Under the pieces are notes generated by a model. The model did no database searches. It saw only the letters and a program-made list of their open reading frames with translations, and was not told the DNA's origin. Shown piece after piece: positions 23,092 through 34,557 of a stretch of 64,000 bases of DNA. The translations under genes were made by a program, and so were the position numbers. Numbering within the stretch: the first letter of the stretch is position 1; each line of letters opens with the position of its first letter. This DNA is from Coptis chinensis (lineage: Eukaryota > Streptophyta > Magnoliopsida > Ranunculales > Ranunculaceae): assembly GCA_015680905.1 (NCBI GenBank), contig CM027385.1:20776501-20840500 (forward strand). Direction: 5' to 3'.

Positions 23092-23165
23092 CTAAGATGA
23101 GGAACCAAGTGTTATATTAGACACAGGAGAAGAAAAATAACCTAGTATGTGTTTCTATCTACCAT

Positions 23166-24241
23166 ATGAGTAGCAAAAAAAAAAAAAAAAAAAAGGGTTT
23201 GAAACAACAAGACATGCAACAAACAGATTTCAACAAGTTGCAAAAGAGTGCACAGTACCCACTACTTTAATTTAGAATGTCAATATTCAACAAGTTACAA
23301 CAAGTTCCAAAAGACCAATGAAAATGAACATCATACTACACAACATCTTACAATAATTTATCATCGGCATCAAACAAGACACCCCTTGCTCGAGGAAACT
23401 CTAAAAACCAATGGCGTGCTCATTAAATTAAATAGATGTTATCTTGGTGTGAATATTACTGCTGATATAATGAGTGTAAAGCCTTTACCAACGCACAAAA
23501 AGAGGGGGGGGGGGGGTGAGGGGACTTAATAATTAAAGGGAGAACAAAAGACCATAAAATACTTGTTTCTGCATTAATGCTCAAAATCTATATTTCCAAA
23601 ATTACCAACAAGATTACCATTTTATGTAGCATTGAGTAATCTGCAAAGTGTAAGAGTCCAATCAAAAGGTTCTAAGAACAAAAATAAAGGATAAGAATGT
23701 CAAAGAAAAATGTCATTCTGATCTACTTTCTACCAAAAAATTTAGCACTCCATACAACCAAATTCTCGGTCCAAAACACCAATACAATTTACTCAAATAG
23801 ATGGTGTCGATGCAGCTAATGGATAGCCTAAAATGTAGCAAGAAAACTGCACAGAAAGCAGTCCATTGGACAACTTAATTTCAGTCGGAAAGATGACTAA
23901 ATCTAAGTCTACTAAAGGATTATATTCTAGACCCCAAGATGAATGAGAATCCAGTCCATTACTTGTACCAAGAACATCCCCTACTTTGTCCCTTTCATAC
24001 ATGCTTCATATTTAAACAAATTCAACGGTAAAGAAAATCCCATTTAGTAATGAAATGTGTTTCTAACCTGCATGTTAACCTTTCTACTTGCACGAGACCC
24101 GCTTTGGTATCCCATGATACATAACGTTCGTAATATTTTGACTAGCCTCTACCTACTGACGATGAGAGCACCACATATGGGATTATGCAGATCCAACATT
24201 CTAAGATCCTATTGCTACTATTTTGCATGTATAGTATTAGA
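23166..24241. other. CACTA left arm, intron-like AT-rich sequence
   Basis: AT-rich, with A- and G-runs near 23175 and 23505. A minus-strand open stretch at 23793-24002 (69 codons, with DKVGDVLGTSNGLD) has no recognised motif. No transposase signature is visible. The element's sequence is interrupted at 24247 by the chromovirus and resumes at 31739. Confidence 0.4.
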
Positions 24242-24246
24242 CTGTA

Positions 24247-24556
24247 TGATGTATCTTTGTCGCGGAAGCAAGAACAATATATACATAATGTACCCAAAAC
24301 TAGGGTTTAATGAATAAAAATGAATTCTTTTAATTCAATAATAATAATCAAGTCTGAAAATCTTAAGGTTTACATCTGCTTATATAGAGAACTAGTTAAC
24401 AAATCCTAATCATAATAGAACTTGGGAAACTAAAATAGAAGCTAGTCTAATTCTAATTAACTAAGGATTTAAAATAGAAGTAGAATAAAAGATAAACTCT
24501 AGCTGTAGCATTATGCATGTGTTGTGCACATGATAATCTATTGCGTCCTCGCATCA
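24247..24556 (-). repeat. Chromovirus 3' LTR
   Basis: 310 bp, TG...CA. On the minus strand it contains CTATATAAGC as a TATA box. The polypurine tract (24557-24568 in plus coordinates) adjoins it. Nearly identical to the 5' LTR. Confidence 0.93.
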
Positions 24557-24651
24557 ATCCCCCCAGCTTGAGAAGAGCTCGTCCTCGAGATTAAGTCCTT
24601 GTACTTCTGGTAGAAAGTAGGATCCATGAGTTGAAATGTAGCATCAGAAAT

Positions 24652-25861
24652 TCATGAATTTTCTGAGAATGGACGGTCACACCACTTCACCAAATAACGA
24701 TCATAAGTACCCTGGCGAGTCGTAGTAGTAGAAACATCAATGACAGTTTCAATCCGATCTGTAGCAGTAGCAGGAACAACACTATGATCTACAGGTAGGG
24801 GAATAGGTGGAATACTATTGCCAACAAAAGGAGTGAGATCCGCTACATTATGAGTGCGAGATATACGCATCTCGAGAGGGAGGTCCAATTCATAAGCATT
24901 TTCTCCATGACGGGCGACAATGGGAAATGGGCCAAATCGTCGCATCATCAACTTGTGAGATGAAGGCCGACGTTCTTTTCTCAAATAAACCATCACCAAA
25001 TCACCAACCTCGAAAGTCACCAAGCGCTTGTGTTTGTCTGCATTAGTCTTGTACATGGCATACGATTTCTCCAAACGCTTCTTGACATCCTCATGAATAA
25101 GGTGAATCCGGGAAGCAAATTTCTCTGCGGATGCACAAATGGGAATAGTCAATGGAATAAGAGCAAGATCAAGAACAGTAAGAGGAGTTATTCCAGTTAC
25201 AATCATGAAAGGAGAAAGGCCTGTAGAACGGTTGACAGAGTTATTATAAGCAAACTCTGCTTGTGCTAGAACAAACTCCCAAGATTTGGGATTATCATCA
25301 ATCAAACACCTCAATAGGTCACCCAAACTACGATTTACAACCTCAGTCTGCCCATCAGTCTGTGGGTGGAAGGCTATAGAAAATTGGAGCTTACTTTTAA
25401 AAAGCTTCCATAATGTTTTCCAAAAATAGCTAGTAAACTTGACATCTCTGTCAGAAGTGATAGTGCGAGGTAAACCATGCAAATGAACTATCTCACGGAA
25501 GTATAAATGAGCAACCCTTAAAAAGATTCACGTAAATGCGAGTCGCGGGGGAATGAAATGAGCCATCTTGGAGAAACGATCCACAACCACAAAAATAGAA
25601 TCCTTTCCGTGTGTAGAACGTGGTAAACCAAACACAAAATCCATGGAGACATCAACCCAAGGTTTGTCGGGAATCGGAAGTGGAGTATACAAACCAAAGA
25701 TTAGTGTGCTTACCTTTACCTTTGGCACGCACATAACATCGCTCAATAAACCGGTTAATATCTCTACGCATAGTAGGCCAAAAGTATTTCTCCCTGATAG
25801 AGGCAATGGTCTTTATGATCCCAAAGTGACCACTCAACCACCCAGCATGCATTTCAATCAT
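24652..25861 (-). pseudogene. Chromovirus integrase region
   Basis: The longest open part, 24652-25482, carries HGLPRTITSDRD, FHPQTDGQTEVVNRSL and FAYNNSVNRSTGLSPF, the hallmark segments of the Ty3/gypsy integrase core. It continues through the GPF-(P/V)-(I/V) module to DRYLVKWCDRP, which resembles the start of a chromodomain or CR motif. Upstream pieces (25528-25861) carry the zinc-binding N-terminal part and [13 protein letters not shown]. Broken. Confidence 0.9.
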
Positions 25862-26074
25862 AATCGATCACGGAGGGAAGAAATGGGAATACAAAGTCAT
25901 GAACCCCAAATAAGAAACCATCATGGAGAAAAAATTCACCGGATACACCATGATGTACCAAACGATTCGGCATGAATAGGACCAAAATAGGCATCCCGAA
26001 AGCATATAAGTCGCGTAACTCATCAAAACCAAACAAAGAGGTACGGAGAGTAACCAAGAGATGCGAACGATGAT

Positions 26075-26528
26075 TCAAAGCATCAGCAACTCGATTATCT
26101 TTTCCAAATGAAAAAGTAAGTGGAAAGTATATTTCTGCAAAGAAAGAGTTCCACTTGATATGTCGAAAATAATCGACATCCTTCCGAGTATTAAGATAAC
26201 GAAGAGCTTCATGGTCGACTTTATAAGGAATTCACGATGAATAAGATAATGATGCCAATGTCGTACAGCTTGGACAACTGCATAGTACTCCAAGTCATAT
26301 GTAGAATAATTCAATTTAGCACCCGATAAGTTTCTCACTATAGAAAGCAACCGGCTTGCCATTTTGGCTCAAAACGGCACCAATGCCGTGCCCACAAGCA
26401 TCACATGTTACCTCAAAGAGTTGAGTGAAATCTGGCAAAACTAGGGCCGGGGAGCGAGAAGTCATCTTCTTCTTAATCAAGTCAAATGCCTCATTAGCTT
26501 CAGGGAGTCCATTTGAAAGCTTTCTCAC
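26075..26528 (-). pseudogene. Chromovirus RNase H region
   Basis: Pieces carry LPDFTQLFEVTCDACGHGIG and NYSTYDLEYYAVVQAVRHW, the usual Ty3/gypsy RNase H order. This is part of the same polyprotein as the RT. Broken. Confidence 0.88.
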
Positions 26529-26606
26529 GTCAAAGCGGTTAAAGGAGCCATAATACTGCTGAAATTATGAATGAACCTTCTATAGAAAGAAGCTAAACCA
26601 TGAAAA

Positions 26607-27224
26607 CTACTTAACTTGAGTCATTGTAGAGAAGGAAATGGACCACTCAATAATAGCCTGGACTTTGGAATCATCAACACGAATACCATCGGCAGAAACC
26701 ACGAAACCCAAAAATACCACAGAGTCAACCATGAAAGAACATTTCTTGAGTTGTAAATAAAGCTTCTCAGTACGCAAAACACCCAAAAGAATCTCAATAT
26801 GCTTGATATGTTCAGACTCAGAAGAACTATAAATCAAAATATCATCAAAGTAGACAACACAAAATTTATTTAGATAAGGCTTCAAAACCTGAGTCATAAG
26901 ACGCATGAAGGTAGAAGGAGCATTAGAAAGACCAAAGGGCATGACCAACCACTCATATAAACCGTCTTTTGTTTTAAAGGCAGTTTTCCATTCATCTCCA
27001 AGGCGGATACGAATGTGATGAAATCCAGATCGCAAATCAAGCTTGGAAAACACCTTAGCACCAAGCAATGAATCAAGCATATCCTCAAGGCGTGGAATGG
27101 GAAAACGATATTTCACAGTGATTTTGTTAATAGCCCTGCTATCAACACACATCCTCCAACTCCCATCTTTCTTAGGAGTAAAAGTAAAGTACACGGCCAC
27201 AAGGGGACATACTCTCTCTAACAA
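26607..27224 (-). pseudogene. Chromovirus reverse transcriptase region
   Basis: The 205-residue open part has [45 protein letters not shown] and the catalytic YFDD box at about residues 125-128, followed by ILIYS. Typical of a Ty3/gypsy RT. The N-terminal end of RT lies in the preceding piece (LPNLPHYHMAPSEHAELQRQ). Confidence 0.95.
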
Positions 27225-27891
27225 ATCCCTTAGCTAATAACTCAGTAACTTGCCTCTGTAACTCGGCGTGTTCAGAAGGAGCCATGTGATAATGTGGTAA
27301 GTTAGGGAGGGGAGCTCCAGGAATAAGATCAATAGCATGTTGGATATCTCGTAAAGGGGGCAATCCTCCATTAGCAGGCTCAGTACAAACATCAGAATAT
27401 GAATCTAGCATTGTTTGTAACACAGGTGGTATAGTAGTAGGGTTTGCAAGAAATGACGCAGTAAGAGCAAGAAACATACTGCAATGACGTCCGTCTGCTA
27501 GAAAACCTGGTTTCACTGGTGGGCGTGGCTGAGAAGGTGGGCGAAATGGAGTCAGTGGTGCCAAAACAATTTTCTCGCCACTAGAAGTGAAAGTATAAGT
27601 GTTCTCACGCCCATTATGAATAACAAGGAGATCATACTGCCAGGGACGACCAAGTAACAAGTGGCATGTGTCCATGGGTGCAACAGAACACCAAACATCA
27701 TCCTTGCATTTAGGACCAATGGAGAACGAAACTAGACAATGGCGAGTAACCTTGACTGTGGCACCATCCTGTAACCAAGAAATAGTGTAAGGTTCAGGAT
27801 GTGGCTCATCCTTGAGTTTCAGCTTGTCCACCATATCTTTAGAAACAATATTATCACTGGAACCGCTGTCAATGATAACATTACATAACAT
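27172..27891 (-). pseudogene. Chromovirus protease and start of RT
   Basis: The aspartic protease motif IIDSGSSDNIVS lies near the start, with LLLGRPWQYDL about 85 residues later. The end runs into the pre-RT segment LPPLRDIQHAIDLIPGAPLP. Part of the fossil polyprotein. Confidence 0.88.
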
Positions 27892-27933
27892 GCCATTCGA
27901 AGTGCAGCGAGTACGAAAGATATTATGACGAAG

Positions 27934-29454
27934 CTATGACGTAGGATCATGCTTAACAACTGGAGTAATTAAAGAACGACGAACAATCAATTGGGGACAA
28001 CCAGAATCTGCATAAGTTAAAAAGTCATCAATCTCAGTGACGTCTTCTTTCGGATGGTTGAGATTTTCTTCATCCTGTGTTAAACCCACGCGCTTGTGTT
28101 TAGGACAGTCACTACAAACATGTCCAATTTCCTTACACTCATACCATGTGATTGGACCCACTCTGGTAGGAGGAGGTTTGGATGACGAAGGAACATGGGT
28201 AGAAGTGGCACTAGCAGTAGCTGAAGGGGATGAGCGAAGCAGATCTTCCGCTTTGAGAGCATATTTAATAGCATCGGACATATCATTAACATCTTTGAAA
28301 GTTAATGCCTCTCGAAGTGGTTTTCGCAACCCATTCAAATAACGCCCAATTTTTTGATCGACGGATTCAGACAAATCAGCCTATGTGCACAACAAAAGAA
28401 ACTCCTCAGTATACCCAGCCACACTTTGAAGCCGTTGTTTCAAGTTTTGGAGGCGCATGAATAAATCCCTTTGATAGTCATGAGGAATAAATTATTTTTT
28501 CAACTCTCGGCGCATCTTATCCCATGTAGTAATCTTATTGTAACCCAATTTAGCACGATTCAATTGAAGTTCATCCCACCAAACAAGTGCATAGCCCGTT
28601 AATTTAGTTGCAACTAATTTAACACACTTAGGATCCTCAAAATTTTTATAATCAAAAACTTTTTCAATCTTATTTAACCAGTCGACAAAAGCATCAGGCT
28701 GCAATTTTCCATTAAATTCAGGCACGTCTAATTTAATATCACCCATCTGATTCTTCTCTAAAATGCGCAATAAACGATTAATATCAAAATTACCTGTATT
28801 ATGGTGCACATTTTGTTGATGCCCACGCCTTTCATTGCGCCTATTGTGGTTATTGCGCCTTGGTGGAGAAGGACTAGATGAAGAATCTGAAGGGTCCGGA
28901 GGATCAAAAGCTGGTGCTAACCGACGTGGCTGTCGGTGGGGCGAAGGGGGTGGCGAATCAACTGGGTCAGGGGAGTGGGGTGCACCCTGGTCAGCAGTAA
29001 CAGCGTTCTTGCGGGTAGGCCTAGTATTATGTTGGATTGGAATATAATTTGTAGCCCTGAAAGTATCATGAGGTCTTCCATGGGCCTTCACATTATAAGC
29101 CCAAGGAGCATTAGTTCGCCCAGCCCGTGAATTAGGCAAATAGGATCGTCTCTTTGGCCGATCGAAATTCTGCTGGAGAAGATGACCAGGAGTAACAGAA
29201 GCATCAATATGCCTTTGACCACGGCCAAGGCCCCAGATTCGATGATAGCTTATGCGATTTGCATCGAGATCTGCATCATAATAAATTTCGGGAGCAAAAT
29301 CTTTATGCTGAAAAGTTTGATCAACATGGGGAACTCGAATTGTGTGATTGCGTCTGCGATCTTGACTCGGGAAGGCCAAATCAACACTAGAAAATCGACC
29401 CCGATCAGTGGGATTCAAAATCGGACCACTTCCATCAACAATAGGTCGTCCCAA
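27934..29454 (-). pseudogene. Chromovirus gag with zinc-knuckle region
   Basis: The N-terminal 200 residues are basic and proline-rich. The core gag domain carries LDVPEFNGKLQPDAFVDWL and LVWWDELQLNRAK. A downstream piece (27934-28374) carries SVDQKIGRYLNGLRKPLRE, characteristic of chromovirus gag, and a CCHC-type region with CKEIGHVCSDC. Broken. Confidence 0.85.
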
Positions 29455-29863
29455 TCGACGAATTGGAGAAGATGGTGATTTAGTGCTTGAAGCTACAAGC
29501 GATTCTTTATCGCTTTCAATGGAAGATGGATGTGGAGAAGTTCTGCGCGAGGGTGCATGACTACGGTGTCGATTCGATTGAGTTTTTTGGGCTGCAACAA
29601 CTAACTCAACTTCAGAACCAGAGTAGTGGGAATCTTGGGGTCATCGTCCACCCACTGTCTGTCCACAACATCAATGGTATGTTTGGGTTGAAAGTCAGGT
29701 ACGAGCTTCATCAAAATCTCTTTTATGTCGCGCAAATCAGTCGAATTTGCTTGCAATTCTTTCCCAACACGAACCAATCTTGAATTCACTGCTGGTGGTC
29801 GTCCAGCGTCCTCTTCGTTGAGTGGCCATGACGAGCAAACCGAACCAGAAAAAAACCTAAAAA

Positions 29864-29873
29864 TCTGATACCA
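29864..29873 (-). promoter_or_regulatory. Chromovirus primer-binding site
   Basis: On the minus strand TGGTATCAGA lies three bases inside the 5' LTR. It matches the first ten bases complementary to plant initiator tRNA-Met. Confidence 0.85.
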
Positions 29874-29876
29874 ATT

Positions 29877-31733
29877 TGATGTATCTTTGTCGCGGAAGCA
29901 AGAACAATAGATACACAATGTATAAAGATACCAAAAACTAGGGTTTAATGAATAAAAACGAATTCTTTTAATTCAATAATAATAATCAAGTCTGAAAATC
30001 TTAAGGTTTACATCTGCTTATATAGAGAACTAGTTAACAAATCCTAATCATAATAGAACTTGGGAAACTAAAATAGAAGCTAGTCTAATTCTAATTAACT
30101 AAGGATTTAAAATAGAAGTAGAATAAAAGATAAACTCTAGCTGTAGCATTATGCATTGATAAGAGCCCAAAACTGTAGTTTTAACCCTATAACAGTCATA
30201 CTTTTAGACCAATTATGTGAGTAATAATTAAGAGTTAATACTGATTACGTGTTTTTATGCATTTCAGGCTTCAAAGTCCATTATGTGCAGAAATGTGCCA
30301 CTTTAGCGAGATAAAGGAGCAAAGGTCGGTTGCTAAGGAGTTCTGTGATTAAAGGCCAAGATTCAAGAAGACAAAGCCTTTCTAAATCCCAATCAAAAGC
30401 TGAAAAGTCGACGCGGGCAGAAACAGCACACAAAGTCAGCAGAACTTCCGAAGGCCGTATCTTTGGACTCAGACCTCGGAATTAGGCCTACCTTATGTCA
30501 AAATGACCGGCTCGGAAAGAGCTTTCCAATGGTCTAAGCCTTGACTCAATCAGAGGAGCAAAAGTGGATGAAAAGTCTGTTGAAGCCAACTGCAACTGAA
30601 GAGGCCTTTTTGGACTGAAAGAATTGGGTTTTGGGCCTGATTCTCTGGCCCAAAACATGGCTCCAAGCCCATGCACGATTTTTGGATCTGAAAGTATAAA
30701 AACAAGAGCTTGAATCTTTGTTAATGGTAGATAGTTAGACCTAGATTAGTTAGCCTCCATTAATTAGTTTTAGAATTTCAATTAGTTAATTAATTAGTTT
30801 TTCATATCTTGTTTTAGATCTAGTTTCATATTTAATTACTTTAGAACAAGTAGATTATTAATTTAGTATTTGAATAATTGTTTTATTATTCATTAGATTA
30901 ATAAAATAGTGTTCTTGGTAATCTAGTTCATTTTCCATTTACTTATTTAGTTCAATTCTTAGATTCAATTGTTTGTCATTATTAGTTAAATTCAATTATT
31001 GCATGAGTAGTTTTGAATTGAGTTTAAAAAAGCAAAGTTTCAATCTTTATATCATGTCTTGTTTGAATTCCATTGGGAATGATAGCGTGATGATTCTCGG
31101 CTAAACCTCCATTTGAGGGGGTTGAGAAGCCTTGATGAAAGCTTGATCCCGATTATCGTAGAGTCGTCGTAATTTCCTTTCCACTCTAGAAATGATTAGT
31201 TCACCATGAGAATGGGTGTAATCGTTCACATGCTAGTTATAAATTGGTAGAAATGCCATGTGTAATTAGAGATTAGGAGTAACCCGATTGTTCTGCGAAG
31301 CAGTTCAATTCGGATTACGACGATTCGTCGTTAGTAGGATTAAGTCGAGTTAAGGTGAAATCAATCCCCCTCTAACTCCTTATCATAGAATCGACGTAGC
31401 ATTCCCATAGTTGTTCGAATAGTCGACTAGTTGCATCTTGTGGGTAGTTGCATCGTAGTCTAGTTGCCATTTCGTAAATCTCTCATTAGACTTTAGTTTA
31501 GATTATTTATTCGTAGAAAACATTACCATGCTTAAGGACTAGGAGTGGAACGAATCATCTACTCCACTATATCTCATAGGATTGAGAGTAGAAATCTTTG
31601 ATAAATTAGGCACGTATTTAGTGTTAGTTTACTTACGTTTTGAGTTTTATCGTTCATTTCGTAGGTAAACTATCTTTTTATGTTTTATCATGCATGTGCT
31701 GTGCACATGATAATCTATTGCGTCCTCGCATCA
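29877..31733 (-). repeat. Chromovirus 5' LTR, split by a solo LTR
   Basis: LTR parts lie at 29877-30156 and 31696-31733, together collinear with 24247-24556. The interruption is a family A solo LTR with its TSD TGCAT. Confidence 0.93.
30157..31690 (+). mobile_element. Family A solo LTR inside the chromovirus LTR
   Basis: TGATAAGAGC...GTTTTATCA, 1534 bp, with TSD TGCAT at 30152-30156 and 31691-31695. The other chromovirus LTR supplies the unoccupied sequence ATTATGCATGTG. No internal sequence remains, the usual outcome of LTR-LTR recombination. Confidence 0.95.
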
Positions 31734-31738
31734 CTGTA

Positions 31739-32387
31739 TTTCTCATTCTAGTTTGTATCATATGCTCAGTATGCGACACCCTTTATAACCAACCATTTAT
31801 ATCATCTTACAAGTTATAACAATCTTTCTTAAAACTCAGATTTAACCATATACCTAAGTTTCTAACCTTAGACTCTCAACATAAACAAAATTCAAACTTT
31901 CAAAGAATTGCAAATGGTGTCTTAGAACTACATGATATTAGATTTTTTTTCTAACTTTATAGTAGAGAAACTATTCAAAATCAGTCTATATAATGCTTCT
32001 CTACAACCCCAATCTTTGGTAACATACATCTAAACATTGCCTAGCTATGATTCTTGGGCACATGAATCCGGTGCGCGTACTAAGATTATTTAATCTAATT
32101 GCGGTTCATATGGTCATGGAAGAATTTCATCAAACAATTTAAGTGCAAAAAGAAAATGTAGTAGATTATTTGAATATTAATTGGAAGAGAAATCCCAACA
32201 AATATTCATCCCAATTAATATTCAGGCATGACTATCAGTCAAAAATATATATATTTACATATATTTCAGATACTATACCTCAAACCAATTCACCTCAACG
32301 GTATCACACATGGGTAAGAATCCCATGTAACAAATAAAATGTAAAAAAGATCCCCATAAATAGCTAGAAAAGTGGATCTGTTCTTAC
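31739..32387 (-). other. CACTA right arm, intron-like sequence
   Basis: This AT-rich stretch between the chromovirus TSD and the short coding exon at 32388 shows no reading frame worth calling. On the minus strand it would be the first coding intron of the captured gene, interrupted by the chromovirus further on. Confidence 0.35.
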
Positions 32388-32700
32388 CAGATCATCTCCA
32401 TTTTTGAGAAGAGCTAGAACCCCAAATTCTATATTGATTTCTGCAAAGCAACACAAAATCAAATAAAAAAAACATGAAGATTTAAGCTTGAAACATTATC
32501 GAGCACAAGAAAATCAAGGTTTACCAACCCAAAGGGAGAGAGAGAGATTGAAACGAGGAACAAGATCGAAGAGTCACAAGCTTGATCTTTGCGTGACACT
32601 AAAAAAGAGAAGAGAGAAAGGAGGCTTTGAAGATAATTTGTAAAAGAGAGACTAAAACATTTTACTGAAGAAAGGGAGAGAGCACGCGCAAACATTTCAA
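32388..32700 (-). pseudogene. Captured gene 5' end: untranslated exon, intron, start codon
   Basis: On the minus strand a CT-rich leader (about 32700-32525) ends TTTGGGTTG/GTAAACC. An 84-base intron (32524-32441) ends TTGCTTTGCAG. The next exon reaches ATGGAGATGATCTG (32401-32388), followed by donor GTAAGAAC. A leader intron just before the first ATG is common in plant nuclear genes. It points in the same direction as the exon-like blocks in the left arm. The gene is not identified from so few codons. Confidence 0.45.
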
Positions 32701-32951
32701 TTTCATCAAAATTTTCGTTTCCCTCTAAAGTAGTAGAAGAAGGCGGTGGGACTGGGGAGAGAGGGAAAAAAGGATTTGAGGGAAAGTTTTAGTCAAAAAA
32801 GGATCAACTGCTTTGAGCCATTTAAAAGGATTGAAACTGCTTTGAACCATCAAAAATGGTTTTTGGACCGTCGACTACTATACTACGGTTAGTAGCCGTC
32901 CGATTGTAAGTGTAGCTCCTATCCTGAATTTCTAGTTTTGATGTAGTGGCG

Positions 32952-34554
32952 CCAACCAACGTCGCCTTATCCTCAAGCAGTGTGTAAGCACGGCTTGAGA
33001 GGTAAATTTTAAATTTTCTCGAAGCCCATATAAGAGGATACCTTGTGTGTTCAAGCATGCTTACGTGATTGTTTGAATTTTAATTTTCGCATGGCAATTT
33101 CAATTCACGTATAAGGCTGAACCCGAGCCTCATAACAACCATTGGGAAGTCATTCCCCAATGTAGATAACTTGAACGTTGCTTGAATTTTGAAGCGCTAG
33201 ACCAATTAATCAATTTAAAATCAATCAACTAGAGCCTAAAGTAGTCACGCTCCTCCAGAAAAGGACAAAAATATAGCCACGAGGATTTAGAGTAATCAGT
33301 TACCAGATTCGGGTAGACCAACTACCTTCCTCAGTCCCCTCCCCCAGATTCATCATGAGTGAGATTCTTGGTAGCACACCACTTGGTGAAGTGACTGCTT
33401 ACTCTTCTGAGCCGTGTAGTAGAGCCATCCTAGTCTCGCGCCCAATTGTTCCTTTGAACAGGGCATAATAATTTATAGACCCAGCAAATATTTAAAAAAA
33501 AAATCCAAAAAAAATGAATTTCTACTTTGTGTGCATCATCATTGATTGAGCATTCATGTCTTATCAATATGCATCGCTACCGTCATGGAATTACAATGCA
33601 AACCCAGAACCTTGTTCTTTTTGCGGTAGTCCTTATCACTGGTTATCTCATTGTCCATCATATACTGAAATCGAGTTTACTATAAGAAATCCTTACATAT
33701 ACGAACTTCAATTTTCAAACTTCCTTAGTACCCTATACACTCAAGAGTTTTCTAATAATGTCGACAATTCATAGAGTTCCACCACAAATAGTCAACCACC
33801 ATTCATATATCCACCTGGTCAATCAGAGTACGATTTCACCCAAAACCCATTACCATTTACATCACCATCCATATCAAATTCATATCCTACTCCACCATCT
33901 ATCACATACCAACTTTTCTAGGAAATGGCCAAACAAACAATACTAACTCAGCAAATAGCAACTACCCTATGTTTTCTCAAGTCTGATTCAAAGGATATCA
34001 TATCTGAGACTAATATTATTCCCACCAGTCCAGAACCCAACCGGAAAGAGAAACAAGGTGTTACTATAACTAAGCCAATTGCTAAAGCTCATCCTGATAC
34101 TCATGACCAATCAAATCCCCATCAACCTCCACCTGACTATAGTGAGAATTCCAAATCTTATGATGATGATTATATGCTTGAAGTCACAGTTTCTCTCACA
34201 TGCCTTAATGCATCATCACCTATAAATGAGAAAACTCCGACAGAAGAAACTCAAAAGCATGTATTAGACTCGACACACTTGGAAAATGACATTGAGAAAA
34301 TTTATGAAGATCTAGGCAGTGAGGACAAAGAAAATGAAATGCTTGGAAAAGAGAGAAAATCTACGGTGGAAAGTGGATTTCAATTTAGTTTGGTCGACAA
34401 AAAATTATCGATGGAACAAATTTGTAACATCCTTACTATTGCAGATATGAACCACAATCTTGTGGAAATGCCAAAATTAGATGAAGAATTCTGTGAGTCC
34501 TCGAGATCATGTGAAGAACCACCACCCAACCATCACCATCCCAAATTAACACCT
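32952..34554 (+). mobile_element. Family B internal region, middle part
   Basis: It continues the B leader after the CACTA (CCAACCAACGTCGCC versus CCAACCGGCGTCGCC at 38648) and is collinear with the downstream B copy to about 40680. It contains the B ORF with a zinc knuckle. Interrupted at 34555 by an inverted solo LTR. Confidence 0.8.
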
Positions 34555-34557
34555 TGA
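33556..34557 (+). pseudogene. Family B gag-like ORF with CCHC zinc knuckle
   Basis: Open pieces at 33556-33774 and 33925-34557. The first holds a canonical zinc knuckle, CSFCGSPYHWLSHC (CX2CX4HX4C), after an N-terminal YNANPEP. The rest is low-complexity P/S/Q-rich, then acidic, with LTCLNASSPINEKTP and a block ending LVEMPKLDEEFCESS. The zinc knuckle suggests a nucleocapsid-like role. No capsid domain is visible. A diverged copy is at 39733-40690. Broken. Confidence 0.6.

Larger units (their letters stand above)
24247..31733 (-). mobile_element. Chromovirus-type Ty3/gypsy element with both LTRs
   Basis: Ends read TGATGTATC...CGCATCA. The TSD CTGTA is at 24242-24246 and 31734-31738. On the minus strand the order is LTR, primer-binding site TGGTATCAGA (initiator tRNA-Met type), gag with zinc knuckle, protease, RT, RNase H, integrase with a chromodomain-like tail, polypurine tract AGCTGGGGGGAT, LTR. 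The ~310-bp LTRs differ by about four substitutions and one small indel, about 1.3%, or roughly half a million years at 1.3e-8 per site per year. Termini look whole; the coding region is broken, with about seven breaks. The tail resembles the CRM/Reina side of chromoviruses. Confidence 0.93.
20594..32948 (+). mobile_element. CACTA (En/Spm) DNA transposon with nested insertions
   Basis: It begins CACTATGTCAGAATTC and ends with the inverse of CACTACATCAAAACTAG. The 3-bp TSD GCG lies at 20591-20593 and 32949-32951, and the empty site ATCACGCGCCAACC is present in the other B copy at 38640-38655. Removing the chromovirus leaves about 4.9 kb. No TNP2-type transposase is visible, so it is probably non-autonomous. 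The interior carries exon-like blocks on the minus strand. The CACTA strand label is arbitrary. Confidence 0.9.

Noticed and set aside
24247-24556. MITE or independent short repeat
   Set aside because: Its pairing with 29877-31733, the tRNA primer site, polypurine tract and shared TSD show it is an LTR of the chromovirus.
25568-25975. 135-aa plus-strand ORF
   Set aside because: Antisense to the chromovirus integrase; no independent motif.
28835-29478. Plus-strand ORFs opposite chromovirus gag
   Set aside because: Antisense shadows; the minus strand carries the gag domain.
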